This document shows, piece after piece, positions 1-5,848 of a stretch of DNA of 6,287 nt. Numbering within the stretch: position 1 is the stretch's first letter; each line of letters opens with the position of its first letter. Origin of the DNA: Parachlamydiales bacterium (lineage in GTDB: Bacteria > Chlamydiota > Chlamydiia > Chlamydiales > SM23-39); contig PLXF01000065.1 of assembly GCA_003151315.1 (NCBI GenBank), positions 10,287 to 16,573 on the forward strand. The letters run 5' to 3'. The translations under genes and the position numbers were made by a program. The notes under the pieces are model-generated. The model ran no database searches, was not told the origin of the DNA, and worked only from the letters and a program-made list of their open reading frames with translations.

Positions 1-102
1 AAATTCCAAGTTATTGACCGATTGTAGTATAAGTCAGCAGAAGAATTTTATCAGGTACACCATTACTATCTGCAAGATTTGATAAAACAGTTGATGGGAT
101 TT

Positions 103-996
103 TTACACACTGCGTCTTAGGGATTTTCCCATCCCCAAAGAACAGATACATAATCCTGCAAAAATCAAAGACGAGCCTATCGTCATGTTCAATGATAGGC
201 TCTGGTCCCAAAGGAGAAATCCTAGCATAGTGGATATAGGTACGCTGAGATATAAGAACGGAGCAAGCTGCGATACCGGAAGACGCTGCGCTGCTTTCGA
301 AAAGCAATACTGAATTCCAATACTCAATAGACCCAATCCGAGCAGAAGAAAGATTGTAGTAATGCTCATATGCAAAGCTGTAAATTCAAAAGAATGAGGA
401 TTTAATACAGCTTCTAGGCCAACAAGTAAAATAGCTATCAGAGAGCAGCTTGAATATTGATGAAAAACCACCTGATTGATCGATTCCTTTTCTCGAGTCA
501 GATATTTCAGAAGAACCATAGAACCTGCCATTAATACAGCCGCAGATAATCCAACTATAAAATGAATAATCGAAAAAGAAGAAAACTTGGGGTTAATAAT
601 GAGCAAAACACCTGGAAGAGCAGCGCAAAGTCCTAAATAAGTCTTAAAACTTATTTTTTCCTTCAAGGTAAAATTTGCAATTATTGGAACAAAAAACGGA
701 ATCATATTGAAAAGGGTTGTAGACATACCCAGCGGAATGTATTTAACCGAATAAAAAAAACAACACACGGACGAAATGGACAAGATCCCCCTGATAAAAT
801 GAACGAGGAATTTTCTTGTTTTGTAGACGGCAATCCCGTTTTTAAAAATGATAGGTAAAAATGCCAAAGCTGGAACAATATAGTAAAAAGCAACTTGAAT
901 GCTGATATTCGTAGAAGAAGCAATGCTTTTTATTATAACAGAAACAATAGCCTGAGCGCATGCAGCCAAAATCATATATAGAACAGCAAAGTTCAA
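103..996 (-). CDS. EamA/DMT-family inner-membrane transporter
   Basis: This complete 297-residue, very hydrophobic protein is a drug/metabolite-transporter superfamily permease. About ten membrane segments can be placed (roughly residues 3-23, 35-52, 67-84, 90-112, 119-135, 143-164, 176-194, 208-230, 242-262 and 267-288), arranged as two EamA halves (about 5-135 and 145-287). The first half carries the typical RG...FFYSVKYIPLG...P.FVPI...LKEK pattern and the tail is short and basic (KSLRRSV). Length is normal for the family. The start is TTG at 996, chosen because AAAGGG lies 9 nt upstream (1006-1011); the ATG at residue 8 has no Shine-Dalgarno. The TTG overlaps the stop of the upstream 141-aa ORF by 4 bp, suggesting coupling. 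The superfamily includes the S-adenosylmethionine carriers of Rickettsia and Chlamydia, but substrate cannot be read from sequence. The gene is markedly AT-rich compared with the SET and ABC genes. Family assignment is secure; substrate is unknown. Confidence 0.9.
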   Translation of the reverse strand: MNFAVLYMILAACAQAIVSVIIKSIASSTNISIQVAFYYIVPALAFLPIIFKNGIAVYKTRKFLVHFIRGILSISSVCCFFYSVKYIPLGMSTTLFNMIPFFVPIIANFTLKEKISFKTYLGLCAALPGVLLIINPKFSSFSIIHFIVGLSAAVLMAGSMVLLKYLTREKESINQVVFHQYSSCSLIAILLVGLEAVLNPHSFEFTALHMSITTIFLLLGLGLLSIGIQYCFSKAAQRLPVSQLAPFLYLSVPISTMLGFLLWDQSLSLNMTIGSSLIFAGLCICSLGMGKSLRRSV

Positions 997-1418
997 TGTA
1001 TCTTACCCTTTGTATAAAACCGATTGACATCATGACAGGCTTTATACAATCTATACAAATTCGCGCTATGAGCCTCGTATATCTTCCTAAGAGCTTCATC
1101 CGTACTGTCTGAGAAACGAGTTTTTACATCAAATTTCCAAATATCAAAAGGGAGCATTTTAGTTTTGAACTGATCAAATGAAATAGTTTGAGTTAAGTTT
1201 GGAGTAATTTTAGTTTGAAGACCGGATGAAAAGCTCCCATGCCCTGACACAAAAGTATTTCTTTTGAAAGCATGGCGTAAGAAAATTATTTGACACCTCT
1301 GACTAATCAAGGCAAAATGATACCACATCGCAACGAACAACACTATTGATTTCTGCTGTACGATTTCCATTCTCTCGAAGAGATGAAAGTAGACCTTTCT
1401 GATATTCTCGTTGATCAT
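993..1418 (-). CDS. Hypothetical protein, 141 aa, coupled to the transporter
   Basis: I do not recognise this ORF. It starts ATG at 1418 and its TGA overlaps the TTG of the EamA transporter by 4 bp, the usual sign of translational coupling, which is the best evidence that it is real. The C-terminal half (about residues 70-141) looks like a soluble helical protein, with charged amphipathic stretches such as DEALRKIYEAHSANLYRLYK. The N-terminal third is less protein-like and has a weak hydrophobic patch around residues 24-36. The start is uncertain: AAGG sits directly against the ATG, too close for a normal Shine-Dalgarno, and Met17 (1370) is an alternative. It could be the surviving 3' part of a longer decayed gene. 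Composition is AT-rich, like the transporter. No domain, signal peptide or catalytic motif is apparent. Confidence 0.45.
   Translation of the reverse strand: MINENIRKVYFHLFERMEIVQQKSIVLFVAMWYHFALISQRCQIIFLRHAFKRNTFVSGHGSFSSGLQTKITPNLTQTISFDQFKTKMLPFDIWKFDVKTRFSDSTDEALRKIYEAHSANLYRLYKACHDVNRFYTKGKIH
1006..1011 (-). promoter_or_regulatory. Ribosome binding site of the EamA transporter
   Basis: AAAGGG on the minus strand, 9 nt before the TTG at 996 and inside the last codons of the upstream ORF. It favours the TTG start over the internal ATG at 975, which has no purine-rich leader. Confidence 0.5.
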
Positions 1419-1639
1419 CCTTATTGCGCAGCAGCTGCGTAAATGGGCTGTGGCTCAAAAAACCACGAAACGCCTGGCTAGAGGCCTAACCCCTACTGAC
1501 AAGGCACTTTAGCGATTTATAAGCGATTGCGGGTCAATAGATTGTGAAAATCTGGCAGAAAAATATACAAAGTTGAACTTAGGTGTCCTTTCCCGAGGAG
1601 AAAAAAATCTTTCTTGTGAAATCGTTGGCGAAGTGTTAA

Positions 1640-1645
1640 TAGAAT
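1640..1645 (+). promoter_or_regulatory. Weak candidate -10 box for the Ank-SET gene
   Basis: TAGAAT matches the sigma-70-type consensus at 5 of 6 positions and would place the transcript start about 25 nt before the TTG at 1677. No -35 at proper spacing is visible (TTGTGA at 1614-1619 is 20 nt away), so this is only a candidate. Confidence 0.22.
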
Positions 1646-1665
1646 GCTCTTTCAGAACTGAACAT

Positions 1666-1670
1666 GAGGT
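1666..1670 (+). promoter_or_regulatory. Ribosome binding site deciding the TTG start of the Ank-SET gene
   Basis: GAGGT lies 6 nt before the TTG at 1677. An in-frame TGA at 1665-1667 overlaps it, so the frame cannot extend further upstream and TTG is the first usable start. Confidence 0.7.
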
Positions 1671-1676
1671 ATCGCG

Positions 1677-2690
1677 TTGGAGCCGGCATTTACACTTCCT
1701 TTGCCCAAATACAGCACTATCATCTCTGAAAGACTATTCGAGATAAGAAAGGATCCAGAAGGCCCCTTTCCTATCTGGAATGGGCTACTGGACAAGTTGT
1801 CTTGCGGCAAAGTCGGTTGGGATCAATTTTTCACTTATTTGCCTGAAGGTCTAAAATCTCTTCCCTCTCATATGGCGGCAAGCTCTGCTTCTGATCACAA
1901 CGGACAAACCCTTTTGCACATTGCGGTAGCTCAAGATAGAGCTGACCTAGTCAAGCTGTTGGCTTCTGACCGGAAGCTGTGCGAAAAGAGAAATGCGTTT
2001 GGGATGACACCACTCGATCTGGCGCAATTTTTATATCGCCTCCCTTTGATTCAAAGCTTGGGAGGGAAAGCTCCTGCTCCTTTTTGTTCGCAGCCAAGCG
2101 TAGCGATAGAGAGAGAACAAGATCGAGAAAAACTGAGAGAATTAACCTATTTACCCTACCCGATTTTTCCCGATAGCCAGACTCTCGATGAAATTTTAAA
2201 TCGATCGAGCAAAGCTAAATTGGACGATGTCATCCCTCCTGAAAAGATTTGGATGGGGATCTATTTCGATAAGGAGATTCAACGGGGGCTTATCCCTAAA
2301 ATAGCCATTCGGTGGATCGACGATGAGGTGGGGTTTGGTATTTTCGCCGCCCAAAAAATCCCCTCCTGCGCCTTTGTGGGAGAATATACAGGGCTCATCC
2401 AGAAAAGCTCGAAACAATATTTGCAGGGAAAAACCTATTGTGTAAGGTATACAACCTGGCAAATGGGTCGGCGCAAATTCACCGTCGATGCAGAAAATCA
2501 AGGAAATTTCACCCGTTTTATCAACCATAGCTCGACACCCAACATCGGCTTACAGTCGGTCTATTGGCGCGGCATGCCCCGCATGATCTTCATTACGCTA
2601 AAAGAGATCCCCCTAGGGGCTCAGCTCACCTTCGACTACGGCCAATTTTTTTGGAAAGAATGCAGCCAAACCCCAAAGCAACTCTCTTAA
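1677..2690 (+). CDS. Ankyrin-repeat SET-domain protein lysine methyltransferase, probable effector
   Basis: This 337-aa protein is predicted to transfer methyl groups from SAM to lysine. Two ankyrin repeats are visible at about residues 75-104 (NGQTLLHIAVAQDRADLVKLL) and 106-128 (NAFGMTPLDLAQ). A SET domain spans about 205-324: GFGIFAA at 219-225, GEYTG at 235-239, RFINHSSTPN at 280-289 (Asn283 and His284 in the cofactor/catalytic core) and LTFDYG at 317-322 (Tyr321, the expected catalytic tyrosine). Pre-SET and post-SET zinc cysteines are absent, as in many bacterial SET proteins. The TTG start is fixed by GAGGT. Known relatives by type are chlamydial NUE/cpnSET and Legionella LegAS4/RomA; in the latter the ankyrins follow the SET domain, whereas here they precede it. 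The target is unknown: host histone, host factor or chlamydial histone-like protein. Secretion is inferred, not seen. The gene is richer in GC than the transporter block and converges, 18 bp apart, on the 327-aa gene. Confidence 0.9.
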   Translation: MEPAFTLPLPKYSTIISERLFEIRKDPEGPFPIWNGLLDKLSCGKVGWDQFFTYLPEGLKSLPSHMAASSASDHNGQTLLHIAVAQDRADLVKLLASDRKLCEKRNAFGMTPLDLAQFLYRLPLIQSLGGKAPAPFCSQPSVAIEREQDREKLRELTYLPYPIFPDSQTLDEILNRSSKAKLDDVIPPEKIWMGIYFDKEIQRGLIPKIAIRWIDDEVGFGIFAAQKIPSCAFVGEYTGLIQKSSKQYLQGKTYCVRYTTWQMGRRKFTVDAENQGNFTRFINHSSTPNIGLQSVYWRGMPRMIFITLKEIPLGAQLTFDYGQFFWKECSQTPKQLS

Positions 2691-2708
2691 ACTCAAGTGC
2701 CAAGGACC

Positions 2709-3692
2709 TTAGAACTTCCAATGGGCCGCGATGCCGATGTCCGCATCGGAGCAGATGTAATAGATGGGGCGGACGCGCACGCCAGAAGAGGCGGAACCCC
2801 CAACAGCCAAGTGGTGGCTATCCGTCATTTGCTTGACACGGGTATAAGTCGAGGGGCGTCCATTCTGTTGATTGCCGATCTGATAAAGCCTTTGCCCGGT
2901 TCCTATTTCCGTAAGAGCGATGGTAAGAAAGGTTTCATAGAAGGATTCAGGAACCTGCCAATTAACAAAAGTTTCTTTAGCTAAATCATCAATCATAGCT
3001 ACTTGCTCATCCCAATCTTTATTTCGGCTTTCTTCTAACACGTCATTCGTATGCAAAATCCAACAAGTAGGTCCGAATGGGGTTTTCCCGTGCTGCTCAC
3101 GAGCTGTATTCCAGAAATTTCGGTATTGAAGAGGATTTTCATCCTCGGGGTAGTGCTTTTCACCATAGGATTTAATAACCTTTTCAAACTCGTCTGGATT
3201 TTCGAGTTCCTTAGGAACTAGTATAAGGGTGCATTTTTCTTTAATCTTATACAAAGTCCCGTCCAGCTTTATTTTGTCACAGATTTGTCTTGGGCATTTA
3301 TCTTCAAAAATTTGAAAACTATTTCCAGGCAGCGGAGGGATCTTTTCGGGAAGCTTATCGATCAATTTCAGAGCCTTGTACCAAATCGTTAGGCTTTGCG
3401 GAAGCGGGGCAGGTTCAAGTAAGCGTTCAACAGTTAAGTCCATTAACGATGTAATTTGTTTTTCGGATTCTTTATCAGATAAATCTGAACGCCTCAATAT
3501 AGATCGGGTTACACATTCAGTAATCGACTGTTCCAGTGTGTCAGGCAAACCTTTGAGTTTATCTCTGTTTGTATAGATTAGTTCCTTCGCTATAGGTAGA
3601 GCTAGCCAATTAAGCTGCTCTTTGGGGGTAATCCAATCGGCCCGAGGATCCAGAAGAGCTTGCGCAAGACGTGGGGGGGTTAAAGATGACAT
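2709..3692 (-). CDS. Hypothetical protein, 327 aa, possibly of a chlamydia-specific family
   Basis: I cannot assign a function. The ATG at 3692 has a modest GGA leader (3698-3700, 5 nt spacing) and a good promoter at 3725-3754. The protein is soluble, with no signal peptide or membrane segment. Residues 1-120 look helical; a conserved-looking core at about 205-270 has GPTCWILHTNDVLEESRNK followed by FVNWQVPES and TGQRLY. The C-terminus (about 280-327) is beta-like with Gly/Val, YTRVKQ...AVGGSASSGVRV and ending IGIAAHWKF. This C-terminal layout resembles, from memory only, paralogous hypothetical families in environmental chlamydiae. A C7 run on the coding strand covers codons 5-7, so slippage there would shift the frame almost at the start. 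The gene interrupts two plus-strand SET paralogues and is AT-richer than both. A lineage-specific effector is one possibility. Confidence 0.8.
   Translation of the reverse strand: MSSLTPPRLAQALLDPRADWITPKEQLNWLALPIAKELIYTNRDKLKGLPDTLEQSITECVTRSILRRSDLSDKESEKQITSLMDLTVERLLEPAPLPQSLTIWYKALKLIDKLPEKIPPLPGNSFQIFEDKCPRQICDKIKLDGTLYKIKEKCTLILVPKELENPDEFEKVIKSYGEKHYPEDENPLQYRNFWNTAREQHGKTPFGPTCWILHTNDVLEESRNKDWDEQVAMIDDLAKETFVNWQVPESFYETFLTIALTEIGTGQRLYQIGNQQNGRPSTYTRVKQMTDSHHLAVGGSASSGVRVRPIYYICSDADIGIAAHWKF
3673..3679 (-). repeat. C7 homopolymer in codons 5-7 of the 327-aa gene
   Basis: Seven G on the plus strand, hence seven C on the coding strand, spanning Thr5, Pro6 and Pro7. The tract is directly visible. 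A one-base change would abolish the downstream frame, so contingency switching is conceivable, although seven bases is short for efficient slippage. Confidence 0.75.
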
Positions 3693-3724
3693 ATCTATCC
3701 AATTTGTTAACTTTAATAAAAGGT

Positions 3725-3754
3725 GTTATAACAAATACAAACAATTTAATTCAA
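3725..3754 (-). promoter_or_regulatory. Sigma-70-type promoter of the 327-aa gene
   Basis: On the minus strand TTGAAT (3754-3749) is followed after 18 nt by TATAAC (3730-3725), with an upstream TGT giving an extended -10. The -10 matches 5 of 6 and the -35 matches 4 of 6. Transcription would begin near 3718, about 26 nt before the ATG. The -10 lies within the palindrome GTTATAAC (3725-3732). This is the best promoter in the window. Confidence 0.55.
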
Positions 3755-3786
3755 CTGAAAATAGCCGCAACTAATAATTTACGTTT

Positions 3787-3834
3787 ATTGGAGGGCATCA
3801 ATTTTCTGAACTATAGATGCTCATCAAAACCAAT
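3787..3834. repeat. Interrupted inverted repeat in the divergent intergenic region
   Basis: ATTGG (3787-3791) pairs with CCAAT (3830-3834), and GCATC (3795-3799) with GATGC (3816-3820), leaving an unequal internal loop and a 16-nt loop. CATCAA also occurs twice (3796-3801, 3822-3827). It lies between the two divergent genes and could be an operator or RNA fold, but the arms are short and chance is likely. Confidence 0.25.
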
Positions 3835-3873
3835 TGTGTATCAGTAGGTTATATAGCCACATTTATTTAAATC

Positions 3874-3882
3874 TGGCATAAT
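3874..3882 (+). promoter_or_regulatory. Candidate extended -10 promoter of the second SET gene
   Basis: TGGCATAAT fits TG-n-TATAAT with 5 of 6 matches in the hexamer, preceded by AT-rich sequence including ATTTAAAT (3865-3872). No good -35 is visible at 17-18 nt. Transcription from about 3889 would leave a leader of about 90-105 nt containing the C9 tract. Confidence 0.35.
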
Positions 3883-3928
3883 AAGTGAATTAAGAGCTTG
3901 AAAAAGCTAAAAAACGAGTGCGCCTCAA

Positions 3929-3937
3929 CCCCCCCCC
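3929..3937 (+). repeat. C9 homopolymer in the leader of the second SET gene
   Basis: Nine consecutive C lie 39 nt before the ATG at 3977 and directly precede TATACC. The tract is outside the coding region, so length change would alter promoter spacing, leader folding or translation rather than reading frame. Poly-C/G tracts of this kind vary between isolates in Chlamydia pneumoniae and in other phase-variable bacteria. Confidence 0.8.
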
Positions 3938-3976
3938 TATACCGTTCTTGACTTTTTCCTTTGTCTAATTGCTTCG

Positions 3977-4675
3977 ATGGGGGAAAATAGTCTGATGAAA
4001 TGGCTCCGTCGATTGTTCTCTTCGCCTCCTTTGCCTCCACTCCCGCGTCCCCACATAACTTCTGTCCCGATTTCCCTAGAAAAAGGGGGCGTTGCAAAAG
4101 TGATCTCGGTTGAGGAATTTAGCTCGTTAACGGGAGCCCGTTTTGCCCCTTGGATCGAAATGGAAAATAGTCGTATCCATAAAAAAATAGGGCGTCAAGG
4201 GGCTAAGCTTAGACGTAAAGAGAAGTTGGTCCCTTTGCAGATTTGGCAGGGGAGCTATTTTCTACGGGAAATAGAGACGGGCTATTTGCCCCCTGTGGTT
4301 GTTCGGTGGGTTTCTGATCAGATCGGGTGGGGCGTTTTTGCCGCCCGCGATTTTACGGCTCGTGAATATATCGCCCAATATACGGGCGTGTTGCGCAAAT
4401 GGCGGAGATCGGACCGTAAAAACGGGTACTGCTTCGAATATGTCCACTTATCGGGGGAATCGACCCCTTTTCTCATCGATGCCCGTGAACAGGGGGGAAT
4501 TGCCCGATATATTAATCACAGCGCTAATCCCAATCTTTACCCCACGCTCGCTACAGTGGGAGATATTACCCGTGTGATTCTTCTGACCAAACAGCGGGTT
4601 TTGAAAGGGGAGCAACTCAGCTACGACTATGGTCCAGCCTATTGGGCTCACCGCAAAGCGCCCATTCTTATCTAA
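3977..4675 (+). CDS. SET-domain protein lysine methyltransferase, NUE/cpnSET-like
   Basis: This 232-aa protein (226 aa if started at the ATG at 3995, which has the better leader) is a single SET domain with a short N-terminal extension. Residues 7-30 are basic, then Ser/Pro-rich (KWLRRLFSSPPLPPLPRP), compatible with but not proof of a type III secretion signal. The SET domain covers about 103-222: GWGVFAA at 117-123, QYTG at 134-137, RYINHSANPN at 177-186 (Asn180, His181) and LSYDYG at 214-219 (Tyr218). Zinc-binding pre- and post-SET cysteines are lacking. Length and layout match chlamydial NUE (about 219 aa, reported to methylate host histones) and C. pneumoniae cpnSET (reported to act on chlamydial histone-like proteins); orthology is inferred. 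It is paralogous to the Ank-SET protein upstream (21 of 53 identities from the IWxG.YF motif by hand alignment). Its 3' end overlaps the PspC gene by 8 bp tail-to-tail. A C9 tract precedes it. Confidence 0.9.
   Translation: MGENSLMKWLRRLFSSPPLPPLPRPHITSVPISLEKGGVAKVISVEEFSSLTGARFAPWIEMENSRIHKKIGRQGAKLRRKEKLVPLQIWQGSYFLREIETGYLPPVVVRWVSDQIGWGVFAARDFTAREYIAQYTGVLRKWRRSDRKNGYCFEYVHLSGESTPFLIDAREQGGIARYINHSANPNLYPTLATVGDITRVILLTKQRVLKGEQLSYDYGPAYWAHRKAPILI
3979..3984 (+). promoter_or_regulatory. Candidate ribosome binding site for the alternative ATG at 3995
   Basis: GGGGGA lies 10 nt before the ATG at 3995 and overlaps the first ATG at 3977, which itself has no purine-rich leader. It suggests that translation may begin at Met7 of the longer reading, giving a 226-aa protein. 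Confidence 0.4.
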
Positions 4676-5060
4676 GAGGAATCAGAATCCATGCAAGAAG
4701 ATAGGCGAGCAGGAAGGGGAAAACTCCGGTTAAAGCGCAGAGAAATATCGCAATCACCCTTACAAGGGTCGAATCGATCTGAAACAGTTGCGCTAAACCA
4801 CCGCAGACGCCTGCTATTTTTCGATCGGTCTGGGAGCGAAATAGGCGCCTTTTAGGGGTGGTGGGGATGCCTCCTGGTTCTAACGGGATGAATAGAGCGG
4901 CGATCAGGTAAGTAAAAAGGAGGGGGAGAAACCCCGTTAAGACCCATAAAAAGACGACAATTAGACGGATCGCCGTCGCGTCGACTTTCCCAAACTGAGC
5001 CAAGCCGCCGCAGATCCCTAAAAACATCTTATCTGTGCGTGATCGATAGAGTTTATTCAT
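4668..5060 (-). CDS. Tandem PspC-domain membrane protein
   Basis: This 130-aa protein consists of two consecutive PspC domains. Copy 1 (about 3-60) reads LYRSRTDKMFLGICGGLAQF then a VD...R pattern and a membrane segment ending FIPLEP; copy 2 (about 72-130) reads LFRSQTDRKIAGVCGGLAQL, then ID...R and a segment ending LIPLR. The GxCGGLA core and TG...P.L..YL membrane part are conserved in both. PspC proteins act at the inner membrane in envelope-stress responses in other bacteria; no pspA or pspB is visible here. A 133-aa reading from GTG at 5069 is possible, but GGAG (5069-5072) sits 8 nt before the ATG at 5060 and abuts the GTG, so ATG is preferred. The gene starts 5 bp after the ABC permease stop, so it is probably the last gene of that operon. 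Internal duplication in a single chain is the notable point. Confidence 0.88.
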   Translation of the reverse strand: MNKLYRSRTDKMFLGICGGLAQFGKVDATAIRLIVVFLWVLTGFLPLLFTYLIAALFIPLEPGGIPTTPKRRLFRSQTDRKIAGVCGGLAQLFQIDSTLVRVIAIFLCALTGVFPFLLAYLLAWILIPLR

Positions 5061-5065
5061 AAATT

Positions 5066-5848
5066 TCACTCCAAACGGGCTAATCCTTTGGCCCGGCTTT
5101 TCTCAAACATATAACGAAAAAGGGATACAGCTAAAAAAAGGTAGAGGAGGTCTAAAGAGAGACTTACCCAGAAATAGTGGAGCGGAAAATGACTGTTGCT
5201 CAAAATGCAGCGCATCCCTTCAAAAATATAGGTGGTCGGTAAACACCAGGAGATCCATTGCGCCCATTTAGGCAAAATCGATACGGGAAAGAAAACAGCG
5301 CTAAAAGGGGCGAAAATAAAGGCGATCATCCAGGCAAAGGCCTCCACTTTAGCGCCCCAATAAATAATCGCGCTGGAAGAGAGAAACCCCAAGGTCCAGC
5401 CGAAAAGGAGAAGGAGAGCGGCAAACGGAAGAAAGGCCCAGCCGATCGTGAACACATTTAGCGCATAGAGGATGTAGACGCAAAGCGAGCCAAACAAAAC
5501 GGTGATGATCAATTTGCAAAAACATAAAAGGAGGATTCCAAACGACCACTCTGAAATCTTCAGCGGGGTGGAGAAGAGATTGACGAGGTTCCGGTGCCAA
5601 AATTCCTGGAGCAAACTGACCGATACATCAACGGAGCCGCGCCAAGCGATCTGCCAAAAAATTAGCCCCGTCATCAAAATAAGCGGCAGGTTTGTCACAG
5701 GACTATGGGTCTGGATCCAAACAGAGGTGAGGCCCCATAATAAAATGTCGACGAGGGGCCAGTAAAATAGATCGGCCAGCTGAATGCCCCCTCGCTTCAA
5801 TACAAAAAAATAGCGTAAGAAGACGCCGTAAATTCTACTTAAACTCAA
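5066..5848 (-). CDS. ABC-2-type transporter permease
   Basis: This 260-aa inner-membrane protein is the permease half of an ABC-2 exporter. An N-terminal elbow helix (about 5-20) is followed by six predicted membrane segments (about 28-46, 52-69, 102-128, 133-160, 168-190 and 226-246). Family features include the cytoplasmic RNLVNLFSTPLKISEW stretch (86-101) and LPTTYIFEGMR (203-213) before the last segment. Length is normal for the family. The start is TTG at 5848, with GGGAGGG (5853-5859) about 4-5 nt upstream; it overlaps the ATPase stop by 4 bp, giving tight coupling to its partner. ABC-2 systems export drugs, polysaccharides, lipids or heme-type compounds. The sequence alone does not tell which, and the annotation should stay generic. 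Confidence 0.9.
   Translation of the reverse strand: MSLSRIYGVFLRYFFVLKRGGIQLADLFYWPLVDILLWGLTSVWIQTHSPVTNLPLILMTGLIFWQIAWRGSVDVSVSLLQEFWHRNLVNLFSTPLKISEWSFGILLLCFCKLIITVLFGSLCVYILYALNVFTIGWAFLPFAALLLLFGWTLGFLSSSAIIYWGAKVEAFAWMIAFIFAPFSAVFFPVSILPKWAQWISWCLPTTYIFEGMRCILSNSHFPLHYFWVSLSLDLLYLFLAVSLFRYMFEKSRAKGLARLE
5069..5072 (-). promoter_or_regulatory. Ribosome binding site deciding the PspC start
   Basis: GGAG in the final codons of the permease gene, 8 nt before the ATG at 5060. It is incompatible with initiation at the overlapping GTG at 5069 and therefore sets a 130-aa product. Confidence 0.65.

Noticed and set aside
11..307. 98-aa minus-strand ORF at the left edge
   Set aside because: It lies mostly under the C-terminal coding part of the EamA transporter in another frame and has no recognisable domain or start signal.
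1427..1439. Hairpin CGCAG-CAG-CTGCG
   Set aside because: The stem is only 5 bp, has no U run on either strand and lies upstream of, not after, the genes; not supportable as a terminator.
1516..1544. Possible minus-strand promoter for the 141-aa ORF (TATAAA at 1516-1521)
   Set aside because: The -10 is good, but no -35 sits at 16-18 nt; TTGACC is only 10 nt away, so it was not called.
2196..2528. Antisense 110-aa ORF within the Ank-SET gene
   Set aside because: Shadow of the conserved SET coding region; the plus-strand motifs explain the open frame.
3895..3908. AGCTT-GAAA-AAGCT hairpin before the second SET gene
   Set aside because: Weak 5-bp AT-rich stem without a U tract; no evidence for a terminator or riboswitch.
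3948..3969. TTGACT followed by TCTAAT as a promoter for the second SET gene
   Set aside because: The spacer is only 10 nt, incompatible with a normal -35/-10 pair.
3867..4097. 76-aa minus-strand ORF covering the C9 tract
   Set aside because: It overlaps the real SET gene antisense, has low-complexity charged composition and no leader.
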